Position numbers and translations under genes: made by a program. A DNA stretch of 64,000 nt from NCBI RefSeq assembly GCF_004053875.1, contig NZ_SBIP01000001.1, positions 124,001 to 188,000 of the forward strand, in the 5' to 3' direction. This document shows, in pieces, positions 37,109-45,967 of the stretch. Position 1 is the first letter of the stretch; each line of letters starts with the position of its first letter. The DNA is from Neorhizobium lilium (GTDB lineage Bacteria > Pseudomonadota > Alphaproteobacteria > Rhizobiales > Rhizobiaceae). The notes under the pieces were generated by a model. The model was not told the origin of the DNA and did not search any database. It saw nothing but the letters and a program-made list of their open reading frames with translations.

Positions 37109-39367
37109 TCACTCTTCGGCGGCGGCAACAAGCCTGAGTAACGCAGGCAAAGACGACGAACCTGTTCGGCGCATGATCGATGCACGGTGATTTTCAACGG
37201 TTCGCTGACTGAGCTTTATTTCGGCGGCAATGATCTTGTTGGGCTGGCCGAGGATGATGCGGTCGAGAATCTCGCGTTGTCTTGTCGTCAGCAGGGCCAG
37301 AGCCGCCCTTGCCGCTTCACGACGATCCGAGCGTTCCATCCTGTTGCGTGAGACCTCGAGGGCTTTCTGTACACTGGAAAAGATCTCTTCTGAGGAGAAT
37401 GGCTTTTCGATGAAATCGACCGCGCCGTTCTTCATAGCCTCTACCGCCATCCCGACATCGCTATGACCCGTGATCACGATCACAGGCAGCTGATGCCCTT
37501 TCTCCCTCAAGAGACGCAGGAGTTCCAAGCCACTCATGCCTGGCAGATAAGCATCTACGATAAGGCAATTTTCTCGCGCTGAACTGTATTGTGCGAGATA
37601 GTCTTCAGCCGAGATATAAGTCTCTACCGACCATTCGGGCCCTTCGAACAGACTTCGGATGCTATCCCTGACCCCCTGCTCGTCATCGATGATCTGGATG
37701 CGGCGTCGAGACCCGCTAGTTGCCGCGCCGTTCGGCCGATCGCCAGGTGTCTTCCAATCTGGAAGATGCGCAGGCAACCCCTCAATTGCATTCACGAGTT
37801 CCGCGAAATTGACAGGCTTGTGGAGATAGGGGATTTTTTTGCTGACATATCTTCGAAGCGCGCTGCCCGATATCTCGCCGGTCAATATAAGTGCAGGCGC
37901 GGGGCGCCCAAGAACACGACGCACATCTTCGATTGCCGAGATACCGTCGAGTTCAGCCGACAGATTGAAATCCGCTAAGATGACATCGGGAGCGAATTTG
38001 GCGCCTTGAACGGCCTCCAGAGCTTCATCCGCATTGGCGGTCACCGTGACAATATAACTGAGTTGTTCCAGACCCATTTTCAAGAGTTCACGCATATCGA
38101 TCTCGTCCTCGATCACGAGGATGGAGTTCACCGAGCCATTCCGCCGGCTTGCAGGGCGTTTCGCCGATTGAGGCAAACTCACCAGCGCGTGCCCTACGGC
38201 CGCACGTCGGATCTCCACGGAAAATGCCGATCCCTTTCCGGGTTGGGAGCGGACAGACACATTCAGTTCAAGCAGATCGCTTAGCCGTTTGACGATCGAA
38301 AGGCCTAGTCCAAGGCTGCGCTCCCGATTCCCGCCCAGGGCGTCAAGTCGGTGAAACTCATTGAAAACATTTTCAATCTGATCCTGGGGGATGCCGATGC
38401 CGGTATCCCATATCTCAAGACGGACAGTCGCACCGCGACGCCGGCAACCAACAAGGATTTTTCCACTAGGTGTGTATTTCAGCGCGTTCGAAAGCAAATT
38501 CCGAAGTATCTGCTCAAGAAGGCGTGGATCCGTTTCGACTGCAAGACTCGATGAGACGAGACACAACTCCAGCTTTTTGGCAGAGGCCTGAAAAGCAAAT
38601 TCCGACAATAGCGGCGCGAGAAGATCCGCCAGAAGAAACATTTCAGGCCGGGGCCGAACCATTCCATCTTCGATCTGATTGATGTCCAGCACATTGTTGA
38701 GAATGCCGGACATGGAGTTGAGCGTTTCCTCCATGCGCTTGACGAGCGTATGCGACTGCTGGTCGGCAACGCTTTTTTCCAGCAGGTCCTGAAGCAGCTT
38801 CAACGTCTGCAAGGGTTGACGCAGATCATGGCTTGCAGCGGCCAAAAAATGTGATTTTGCCTGGCTCGCAAGCTCTGCAGATTGCCTTGCTGCTTCCCTG
38901 TCTTCGGCAATCTGCTTCTGCACGCTCATGTCGAGGAAGGTGACGACCACGCCTTCGATGCTGCCCGAGCCCTTCAGGTAAGGTTTGATCCGGCGGATAT
39001 ACCAGCTGCCGTTCCCAGCCGCGATCTCCTTGTCGATCGAGCCGCCGTCATTGATGACCGTTAGTGCATCCGCCTGTAGATCGCTATCCACCGTGAACTT
39101 GCTAAGATCGGAGAAGGGCCTGCCGACGTCTGAGGGTATTATATTGAAGAGCGTTCTCGTCGCAGGTGTGACGAATCGGATCTTCAGTTCCCGATCAAGA
39201 AAGAGTGTCGGCACATCACTGCTATTGAGAACGTTTTCCAAATCATTGGAGACAGCTTTTTGGCGTTCGAGGCTCTCAAGCAATTGAGCATTGAGCGCGG
39301 TTAGTTCATCATTGAGCCAATGCAATTCCTCTTTGGTCATAAGGAGATCCTCGACGTCGACCGACAC
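37109..39367 (-). CDS. hybrid sensor kinase fused to FixJ-type regulator (PAS-HisKA-HATPase-REC-REC-LuxR)
   Basis: 752 residues, soluble. A coiled start (TKEELHWLNDELTALNAQLL) leads to PAS (about 45-150), HisKA with His180 in AAASHDLRQPLQ, HATPase with NALKYTP, DTGIGIP and LGLGLS, REC1 with Asp466 (ILADFNLS), REC2 with Asp605 (LIVDAYLPGMSG) and Lys in EKPF, and a LuxR helix-turn-helix (IAAEIKLSQRTVENHRASIM). Kinase and DNA-binding output share one chain, so it can act without a separate regulator. The first 45 residues look like the linker that follows CheB-CheR in larger chemotaxis-like kinases. Signal unknown, with no membrane helix. Confidence 0.9.
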   Translation of the reverse strand: MSVDVEDLLMTKEELHWLNDELTALNAQLLESLERQKAVSNDLENVLNSSDVPTLFLDRELKIRFVTPATRTLFNIIPSDVGRPFSDLSKFTVDSDLQADALTVINDGGSIDKEIAAGNGSWYIRRIKPYLKGSGSIEGVVVTFLDMSVQKQIAEDREAARQSAELASQAKSHFLAAASHDLRQPLQTLKLLQDLLEKSVADQQSHTLVKRMEETLNSMSGILNNVLDINQIEDGMVRPRPEMFLLADLLAPLLSEFAFQASAKKLELCLVSSSLAVETDPRLLEQILRNLLSNALKYTPSGKILVGCRRRGATVRLEIWDTGIGIPQDQIENVFNEFHRLDALGGNRERSLGLGLSIVKRLSDLLELNVSVRSQPGKGSAFSVEIRRAAVGHALVSLPQSAKRPASRRNGSVNSILVIEDEIDMRELLKMGLEQLSYIVTVTANADEALEAVQGAKFAPDVILADFNLSAELDGISAIEDVRRVLGRPAPALILTGEISGSALRRYVSKKIPYLHKPVNFAELVNAIEGLPAHLPDWKTPGDRPNGAATSGSRRRIQIIDDEQGVRDSIRSLFEGPEWSVETYISAEDYLAQYSSARENCLIVDAYLPGMSGLELLRLLREKGHQLPVIVITGHSDVGMAVEAMKNGAVDFIEKPFSSEEIFSSVQKALEVSRNRMERSDRREAARAALALLTTRQREILDRIILGQPNKIIAAEIKLSQRTVENHRASIMRRTGSSSLPALLRLVAAAEE

Positions 39368-40226
39368 TCCTCATTTCGAGGAAACGCTCAACCACGGAAG
39401 GTTGGACAGCGGCCCGGCGGAATGCCGGGCTGGATCTTTTCCAATCAATCCGGGTGATCGCGGTCTCGCCTGACAGCAAGTCCGCTTCTGTGTGTTGGGT
39501 TAAGATACTCACCTGGCAGAAACCAAACCGTCTATGGTTTGGTAACGTGGAGGCACCCGCTGCGCCCAACATCGTATCTGTTGGGATTGCATTTTCTGAC
39601 GCCAGTCGGCTGAATCAGCGATTTGCGTCTATTCCTTCCCATCTCTTGGTCGGTAGACCGTCGCAACCGACAAGAGTTGCATTCATCGATGCCGTTACGT
39701 GACCGAGCCGCCTGAAGAGCATTGGGACTCATTTACAGATCTCAACGCCTGGTTTAATTCACACATCCCGTGGAATCTGTCATCTTTTAGATGATGAAGA
39801 TCAAGATCCTGTCGTAATGAAGCGCCATCGTTTAGAAAGTTCCCTCGACAGGATAAACCGACGCATCAAACTTAGTTATATATCCCTAAGGCGTAGAGTG
39901 TTTACATTGATATTAAGCAATGTCATATCTATTTCAATACTAATGTTACACATACCTACTATGGCAGGGTTTCGAGGCGGTCGCGGATAAGATAATCCTT
40001 TATCCAACGAGAAATTTGCGTACTTTCCGATGCTTCCGTAGTCACAGTACTCCATTATGATACGTAGTCGGATAGAAGCGGCGGCACGGCCAATCGGATT
40101 GGCGAAGGTATAAGTACACCTACTGGTTTTGTAAACTTACGCGAACATTATTCCATGCGTGACCAAAGTTGCCTGCGACAATGAACCCAGAGACGGCAAT
40201 GACGTCTTAGGTAATAGGGGGAAAGA
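39368..40226. other. 859-bp non-coding divergent control region
   Basis: It lies between the hybrid kinase (leftward) and the LuxR-type gene (rightward). Short ORFs here lack ribosome sites and family features. The stretch 39880-39960 is AT-rich in contrast to its surroundings and may hold promoters or a nucleoid-protein binding region. A perfect inverted repeat at 39522-39543 is listed separately. Confidence 0.5.
39522..39543. promoter_or_regulatory. perfect inverted repeat, candidate operator
   Basis: ACCAAACC and GGTTTGGT form perfect 8-bp arms with a 6-base centre, 155 bp upstream of the hybrid kinase start. The 22-bp dyad has the size of a LuxR/FixJ-dimer site and could serve autoregulation. 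A plain hairpin is the alternative. Confidence 0.4.
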
Positions 40227-40952
40227 ATGGCAGTAGGAATAAGCAGTTACAACCCTAAGGCTAAGCTAGGCAGGCCGTTCAAACCGGTCATTTCCAAATT
40301 CGAAGACGTTAAGTCTGGAAAGCTGGCCATCATCGACAACCGCGCCTTGGATCGCGAGTGTCTGGCTCAGAGCCTGATCGCTCACGGCCTGGATCTGGAT
40401 GTGGAGCAATTCCCGTCATTGGCGGCCTGGCGAAAAAGCTCAGACTCCAATTCCGCCGGCATTTTGATCAACATAGGAGGGAACGACATCAGCGACGAGC
40501 CGCTGAAGCGCGAGATCACAAGCTTGATCGTCGATTTCCCTGACCTCCCGATCGTCGTTCTTGCTGAAAGCCGCGACCTCCGGCAGGTTCTCCATGCTTT
40601 CGAAGCTGGTGTGCACGGTTTCATTTCGTCAGCGATCGGACTGTCGGTTTGCGTCAATGCCATAGCTTTGGCGCTGGCGGGCGGTGCATTTATCTCGGCG
40701 GAGAACCTGACGGATTTGCGGCATCTTCTCATGGTCGCCGCAAACAAGGAGCGTCGCAAGGCCGCTATATTCACCGAACGGGAGGCGGATGTCATCGACG
40801 CGCTGACCAAGGGAAAACCCAATAAAATCATAGCGTACGAGCTCAACCTTCGCGAAAGCACAGTCAAGGTTCATGTTCGCAACATCATGAAGAAGCTGAA
40901 GGCAAAGAATCGTACGGAGATCATCTTCAAGATATCCGGCCTGTTCAACTAG
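40227..40952 (+). CDS. LuxR-type regulator with degenerate receiver domain
   Basis: 241 residues, start preceded by AGGGGGAAAGA. The N-terminal receiver-like domain (about 30-155) begins LAIIDNRALDRECLAQSL. The phosphoacceptor position reads ILINIGG (Asn instead of Asp) and the conserved Lys position reads GFISSA, so normal phosphorylation is unlikely. The C-terminal LuxR domain (about 180-235) has FTEREADVIDAL and NKIIAYELNLRESTVKVHVRNIMKKL. It resembles the protein at 48796-49497 closely. It precedes the nucleotide-sugar genes and may regulate them. Confidence 0.87.
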   Translation: MAVGISSYNPKAKLGRPFKPVISKFEDVKSGKLAIIDNRALDRECLAQSLIAHGLDLDVEQFPSLAAWRKSSDSNSAGILINIGGNDISDEPLKREITSLIVDFPDLPIVVLAESRDLRQVLHAFEAGVHGFISSAIGLSVCVNAIALALAGGAFISAENLTDLRHLLMVAANKERRKAAIFTEREADVIDALTKGKPNKIIAYELNLRESTVKVHVRNIMKKLKAKNRTEIIFKISGLFN

Positions 40953-41174
40953 GGCATTCTGCGCGTCAAAAGCGGATTGATATTGAGGCCAGAGATTTCA
41001 TCTGGTGGCTTTGCATTTCTCGTTTCCGCAAAACATGTTCGCCTCGACAAAGAGGCGTCACTTCGGCAGCTCCAGATAAGCCTATCGGCCAGCCTAATCT
41101 CCAAAAGGTGAAGTAAAGGCGCGCCTAGGGAATGCGATATCATTGCCTCCTGGATTGCGAGCAAAGGCTGTATC

Positions 41175-42566
41175 ATGGAAGACCTCATCGAAAACTTCGA
41201 GTATTCCGACCGCTTGCGCGTATTCGCTCACCAGATGATTCCGGGCGGCTCCCATACCTACGCCAAAGGTGACGATCAATATCCGGTTCTTTCTCCAGGC
41301 TTCATAGCCAGCGGCTACGGCTGTCATGTGTGGGACGTCGATGGCAATGAATATATCGAATACGGGATGGGCAACCGCGCGGTTGGCCTCGGCCACGCCT
41401 ATTCCCATGTGCTGAATGCCGTCCGAACGGAACTGGAGCACGGCTGCAATTTCACCCGGCCGGCGAAAATCGAAGTCGATTGCGCGGCGACCTTCCTGGA
41501 CACGATCTCGTCGGCCGAAATGGTCAAATTCTGCAAGAACGGTTCCGATGCCACATCAGCAGCGATACGGCTCGCAAGAGCCGTGAGCGGCCGCGATCTT
41601 ATTGCCCGCTGCAGCGATCACCCTTTCTTCTCGACCGACGACTGGTTCATCGGGACCACGGAAATGAACGCAGGCATTCCATCTGCGATCCAACAGCTGA
41701 CGATCGGCTTCAGCTATAACGATCTCGACAGTGCGAAAAATATGTTTGCCCGCCATCCCGGTAAAATCGCAGCGGTTATTCTTGAGGCGTCCCGAGGGGA
41801 AAACCCCCAAGATGGCTTCCTTCACAAGCTGAAAAGGCTCTGCCATGAAAACGGAGCGCTCTTCATTCTCGACGAGATGATCACGGGCTTCAGATGGCAT
41901 GTCGGCGGCGCCCAGAAAGCCTTTGACATCGTTCCGGACCTGTCTTGCTTCGGCAAAGCGCTGGGAAACGGATTCTCTATCTCCGCCCTTGCCGGCAAAC
42001 GCGAGTTCATGGAAAGAGGCGGGATCGAGCAAAACGTCAATCCGCGCGTGTTTCTTCTTTCGACGACCCATGGCGCTGAGACACATGCCATGGCGGCAGC
42101 AATCGCCACCATGCACGTCTATCAGCAAGAACCGGTCATCGCCCACTTGGTGCGTCAGGGAACAAGCTTGAAAACGGCTATTGCCGAGATCGCCGCAGCG
42201 CACGGGCTCTCAAGCCATTTCGGCACGAGCGGATATCCCGCCTGCCTGAGCTATTTTACGCTGGATGCAGAAGGAAAACCGTCCCAGACGTTCCGCTCGC
42301 TGTTTCTTCAGGAAACCATTCGCCGAGGTCTTCTCGCCCCATCGCTCGTCGTCAGCTACACCCACAGCGATGAAGACATTGCCAAGACATTGGATGCGAT
42401 CGACGGAGCGCTCGCGGTCTACAAGAAGGCATTGGAATACGGCGTCCACAACTATCTGGTCGGCAGGCCTTCGGACGTGGTTTTCCGACGTTTTAACGGT
42501 CCAAAGGAAGCAACGGAAGCATTCTCCCAGCGGGAAACGGTTCGCCGTGTCAGAGCAGAAACCTGA
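41175..42566 (+). CDS. class III PLP aminotransferase (glutamate-1-semialdehyde aminomutase-like)
   Basis: 463 residues. Family signatures are RVFAHQMIPGGSHTYAKG, HVWDVDGNEYIEYGMGNRAVGLGH (near 55), FCKNGSDATSAAIRLARA (near 118), FILDEMITGFRWHVGG (near 233) and the PLP-binding Lys in CFGKALGNGF (near 258). Because it sits in a sugar-biosynthesis cassette and not next to heme genes, it is more likely to aminate or isomerise a sugar-derived or amino-acid side group than to make 5-aminolevulinate. This is inference. Confidence 0.88.
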   Translation: MEDLIENFEYSDRLRVFAHQMIPGGSHTYAKGDDQYPVLSPGFIASGYGCHVWDVDGNEYIEYGMGNRAVGLGHAYSHVLNAVRTELEHGCNFTRPAKIEVDCAATFLDTISSAEMVKFCKNGSDATSAAIRLARAVSGRDLIARCSDHPFFSTDDWFIGTTEMNAGIPSAIQQLTIGFSYNDLDSAKNMFARHPGKIAAVILEASRGENPQDGFLHKLKRLCHENGALFILDEMITGFRWHVGGAQKAFDIVPDLSCFGKALGNGFSISALAGKREFMERGGIEQNVNPRVFLLSTTHGAETHAMAAAIATMHVYQQEPVIAHLVRQGTSLKTAIAEIAAAHGLSSHFGTSGYPACLSYFTLDAEGKPSQTFRSLFLQETIRRGLLAPSLVVSYTHSDEDIAKTLDAIDGALAVYKKALEYGVHNYLVGRPSDVVFRRFNGPKEATEAFSQRETVRRVRAET

Positions 42567-42578
42567 ACGCTCATCCTA

Positions 42579-42595
42579 AAGCCGTATGACGGCTT
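42579..42595 (+). terminator. hairpin after the aminotransferase gene
   Basis: AAGCCGT and ACGGCTT form perfect 7-bp arms with a 3-base loop, 12 bp after the stop. No long U-run follows, so it may be a weak terminator or an mRNA end stabiliser. Confidence 0.4.
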
Positions 42596-42700
42596 CGATA
42601 CTCTCCCCTCGCATATATTCACCGATCTTTTTCGTCGGTTCGCAGCGCTTCGGACCGCCGCTAGGCTAGCGCATCACACAAGTTTGGGAAGGAAGCGACA

Positions 42701-43777
42701 ATGAAGGTCCTCGTCACCGGTCATCGGGGTTATATCGGCTCGGTCATGGTTTCTGTCCTAAGCAGAGCCGGCCATGAGGTTCACGGCTACGATTGTGAAC
42801 TCTACCATCGCTGCGCCTACCTTCCCGGAGGGCCTATCCCGAATGTGCCCAGCGTCTTCAAAGATGTGAGGGATATCACTCAAGCGGATCTGGAAGGTTT
42901 CGACGCGGTCGTCCACTTAGCCGCCCTTTCCAACGATCCGCTAAGCAACCTCAACCCGGACATCACCTATGCAATCAACTACCATGGCAGCGTCCGCACC
43001 GCGATCGCAGCCAAGAAGGCTGGCGTAAAGCGATTTCTGTTTGCATCGTCCTGCAGCAATTATGGAGCGGCAGGAGAAGGACTGGTGAACGAGACCGCGG
43101 AACTGAAACCGGTTTCCGCCTACGGGATTTCGAAAGTGCTTGCAGAGCGTGAAATCTCGGGTCTCGCAGATGCCGAATTCTCTCCGGTCTACCTGCGGCC
43201 GGCAACGGCCTACGGACTCTCACCCATGCTTCGCTTCGACATCGTCCTCAACAATCTTACCGCCTGGGCCGTGACGGAAGGGCTTATTCTACTGAAGTCC
43301 GACGGTACGCCGTGGCGTCCGATCGTTCATATAGAAGACATTTCACGCGCTTTTCTGGCCGCCCTCGAGGCGCCGACGGATGTCGTGCACAACCAGGCCT
43401 TCAATGTCGGCCAGGATGCGCACAATTATCAGATCAAGGAGATCGCAGAGATCGTTGCGCGAACGGTTCCGGGTTGCCGGCTTCAATATGCCAGCGATGC
43501 CAGCCCGGACGCACGCTCCTATCGGGTCGATTTCGGAAAGATCGCACGGGCTCTTCCTTCGTTCAAACCGACATGGACAGCCGCCGCCGGCGCGCAGCAG
43601 CTCTATGAGGCCTATACGAGCGCCGGGCTCACTCTCACCGAATTTGAAGGACCGCGCTACCAGAGGATCGGTCAGATTCAGAAGCTAATCGCCGATGGCG
43701 AACTCGACCAAGATCTTCGGCGGCCCCAAATTTCGCAAAGCGAACCGCCGCGATATGCGTCTGCCCTATCCGTGTGA
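42701..43777 (+). CDS. NAD-dependent sugar epimerase/dehydratase (extended SDR)
   Basis: 358 residues, start preceded by GGAAGGAAG. NAD site [14 protein letters not shown] at 3-16, [18 protein letters not shown] near 68, catalytic Ser in FASSCSNYG, and Tyr/Lys in [10 protein letters not shown] (near 145). The C-terminus contains the sugar-binding [17 protein letters not shown] segment. It acts on a nucleotide sugar. The neighbouring RfbF-like enzyme suggests a CDP-sugar, but whether it is a 4,6-dehydratase, an epimerase or a reductase cannot be decided here. The next gene starts 6 bp downstream. Confidence 0.88.
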   Translation: MKVLVTGHRGYIGSVMVSVLSRAGHEVHGYDCELYHRCAYLPGGPIPNVPSVFKDVRDITQADLEGFDAVVHLAALSNDPLSNLNPDITYAINYHGSVRTAIAAKKAGVKRFLFASSCSNYGAAGEGLVNETAELKPVSAYGISKVLAEREISGLADAEFSPVYLRPATAYGLSPMLRFDIVLNNLTAWAVTEGLILLKSDGTPWRPIVHIEDISRAFLAALEAPTDVVHNQAFNVGQDAHNYQIKEIAEIVARTVPGCRLQYASDASPDARSYRVDFGKIARALPSFKPTWTAAAGAQQLYEAYTSAGLTLTEFEGPRYQRIGQIQKLIADGELDQDLRRPQISQSEPPRYASALSV

Positions 43778-43783
43778 AAAAGC

Positions 43784-45127
43784 ATGGACAGGAAAGAAGA
43801 CGCAACCGAGGCATCACCTCTCCCGCAAGACGACCTCGTGATGGGAAATGCAATCTACCGGCTTGCCTGTAGATTGTTTCCGCTCTGCCGCAGCATCACA
43901 GGCCAAGGGGTGCGAGAAACGATCGGCATCCTCGGCGACTATATCGCTATCGAGCGTCATGACGTTCCAAGCGGTACACGGGTGTTCGACTGGACGATAC
44001 CTGACGAATGGATCGTGCGGGGCGCCTGGGTAAAGGACCCTTCCGGGCGTAAGGTCATCGACTTCGAGAAATCGAACCTCCACCTTCTGAACTACAGCAT
44101 TCCCGTCCGTCGAGTCATGCCGCTGGCCGAACTCAAGGCGCATATCTTCACCCTACCTGCGCAGCCGGACCTTATCCCCTACAAGACGGCCTATTACACC
44201 GATGCCTGGGGCTTCTGCATGGCTCATGCCGAACTCATGAAGCTTGCCGAGGGCGAATACGAGATCTGCATCGACACAGAAAAGACAGCAGGCCATCTCT
44301 CCTATGGAGAATACCTACACACCGGCACCAGCGGCAAGGAGGTTCTCCTCTACGCCCATATCTGCCACCCGTCGCTTGCAAACGACAATTGTTCAGGCTT
44401 GGCATTGCTGACGTGCCTCGCGGCCTACATGAAATCAAGAAAGACGTATTACAGCTACCGCTTTGTCTTCGCGCCCGGAACGATCGGCTCGCTGACTTGG
44501 CTGGCGCGGAACGAGCACCGCCTCGCCACCATTGCACAGGGCTTCGTGGTCTCTTGCGTGGGCGACGGAGGAGGTCCCAACTACAAGCGAAGCCGCCGCG
44601 GAAACGCCTTGATAGACCGGATCGCCGCCTGCACACGCTGCGGTCCGGACCAAAAACCATTGAACATCGCCGACTTCAGCCCGTACGGCTATGACGAGCG
44701 GCAGTTCTGCTCGCCCGGCTTCGATCTGCCCGTCGGATTGCTACAAAGAAGCGCCTTCGGCACTTTTCCAGAATATCACACCTCTGCGGACAATCTCGAC
44801 TTCATCAGACCGGAACATCTGGGAAGCTCGTTCCGGATGGTCAAAGACATAATCGACGGCCTGGAAAGTAACTGGACGCCGCTGAACCTGTCTCCCAAAG
44901 GAGAGCCGCAGCTTAGCAAATATGGTCTGTTTCCAACAATCGGCGGGCATAAGGTCAACACCGACCGCACCATGGCCTATCTGTGGATACTCAACCTTGC
45001 CGACCGCAGCAATTCCCTGCTGGACATTGCCGAACGGTCAGGAATGCCATTTGCAGAGATCGCCGCCGCCGCCGCCGATCTTGAGAAAGCCGGCCTAGTG
45101 GAAAATCTAGGTTTCGGCGAAAGGTAA
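43784..45127 (+). CDS. DUF4910 / aminopeptidase-like protein of sugar clusters
   Basis: 447 residues. An M28-like metal site is visible as YAHICHPSLANDNCSGLALL (near 188-207), with His and Asp positions kept, and a later HTSADNLDFIRPEHLG (near 327). The C-terminal 70 residues resemble a winged helix (DIAERSGMPFAEIAAAAADLEKAGLVE). Proteins of this DUF2172/DUF4910 type are common in LPS and exopolysaccharide loci, where their reaction is not established to my knowledge. A role in trimming or attaching an amino acid or acyl group to a sugar is a guess. It overlaps the convergent RfbC-like gene by 21 bp. Confidence 0.82.
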   Translation: MDRKEDATEASPLPQDDLVMGNAIYRLACRLFPLCRSITGQGVRETIGILGDYIAIERHDVPSGTRVFDWTIPDEWIVRGAWVKDPSGRKVIDFEKSNLHLLNYSIPVRRVMPLAELKAHIFTLPAQPDLIPYKTAYYTDAWGFCMAHAELMKLAEGEYEICIDTEKTAGHLSYGEYLHTGTSGKEVLLYAHICHPSLANDNCSGLALLTCLAAYMKSRKTYYSYRFVFAPGTIGSLTWLARNEHRLATIAQGFVVSCVGDGGGPNYKRSRRGNALIDRIAACTRCGPDQKPLNIADFSPYGYDERQFCSPGFDLPVGLLQRSAFGTFPEYHTSADNLDFIRPEHLGSSFRMVKDIIDGLESNWTPLNLSPKGEPQLSKYGLFPTIGGHKVNTDRTMAYLWILNLADRSNSLLDIAERSGMPFAEIAAAAADLEKAGLVENLGFGER

Positions 45128-45664
45128 TGCAGCCGCATCCTGCCACGCCGGCCAGGCGAGATCCCGATCCGAGATGACCGATGGGATTGCAGGCCACTCG
45201 ATCCCCACCGCTGGATCATCATAGCGCATCCCATGCGCGCTGCCTGGCGCATAGGGAGCGGAAATGAGGTATGAAACGGCGACATCGTCCGTCATCGACT
45301 GAAAACCGTGAGCACAGTTTTCCGGGATATAGAATTGTTTCCCGTTTTCTGCAGTCAGCAATGCAGCCACCCAGTGTAGATAGGTGGGCGATTCCGTCCG
45401 CAGATCAACCACAACGTCCCAGATCGCTCCCCGGACACAGGAAACGACCTTGGCTTCCTGATGCGGTGCCTTTTGGAAATGAAGGCCACGCAGCGTGTGC
45501 TTCATCGTCGACATGGAAATGCTGTGCTGGGGGAACTCCGTAACCAGCCCCTGACTATAAAACTCCTGCTTGCAAAACGTTCTTGCGAAGGAACCTCGAA
45601 GATCTACAAACCGCTCCGGCTCTATGATCCAGAGCTGATCTATTTCTGTCTCGGAAAAACGCAT
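45107..45664 (-). CDS. dTDP-4-dehydrorhamnose 3,5-epimerase-like cupin (RfbC family)
   Basis: 185 residues from the ATG at 45664, preceded by GGAGA; an in-frame start at 45685 is less well placed. RmlC cupin features are FVDLRGSFARTFC (about 21-33), the catalytic His in TLRGLHFQKAPHQEAKVV (near 55), GAIWDVVVDLR and IPENCAHGFQSM (near 115). RmlA, RmlB and RmlD are absent from the window, so it probably epimerises the CDP-sugar intermediate of this cassette. It is the only leftward gene in the cassette. Confidence 0.87.
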   Translation of the reverse strand: MRFSETEIDQLWIIEPERFVDLRGSFARTFCKQEFYSQGLVTEFPQHSISMSTMKHTLRGLHFQKAPHQEAKVVSCVRGAIWDVVVDLRTESPTYLHWVAALLTAENGKQFYIPENCAHGFQSMTDDVAVSYLISAPYAPGSAHGMRYDDPAVGIEWPAIPSVISDRDLAWPAWQDAAALPFAET

Positions 45665-45707
45665 AGCCGTCTCCAAACTTGACACACCACCGCTTGCTGA
45701 CTGAGTA

Positions 45708-45756
45708 TCGGATATGTTGGCCGGAAGGCAAACACGTATCTAAGTTGCATATCCGA
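45708..45756. promoter_or_regulatory. inverted repeat in the divergent RfbC-like/methyltransferase promoter
   Basis: TCGGATAT (45708-45715) and ATATCCGA (45749-45756) are perfect 8-bp arms 33 bp apart, within an AT-rich 303-bp divergent gap (45665-45967). Two operator half-sites or chance are both possible. Confidence 0.3.
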
Positions 45757-45967
45757 AGGAATTTTAGCGGAAATGCGTCAAAATATACTCTCAAGTTGTA
45801 ATTTAGATGGAGTTCGGTTGAAATGGAGATGAATTACTACTTTATGTACCGCTAAAGGATGATGCCAGGCCCAGAAGAAGATCTCCCTCATCCCTTCATT
45901 TCGTAATAGATTGTCAACTAATCATTACTCATCGCGGGGATGGGGCCAGACAACCGGGGGACGTATT

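Noticed and set aside
41175..42566. hemL of heme biosynthesis
   Set aside because: Rhizobia make 5-aminolevulinate with HemA (ALA synthase), and the gene is embedded in a sugar cassette.
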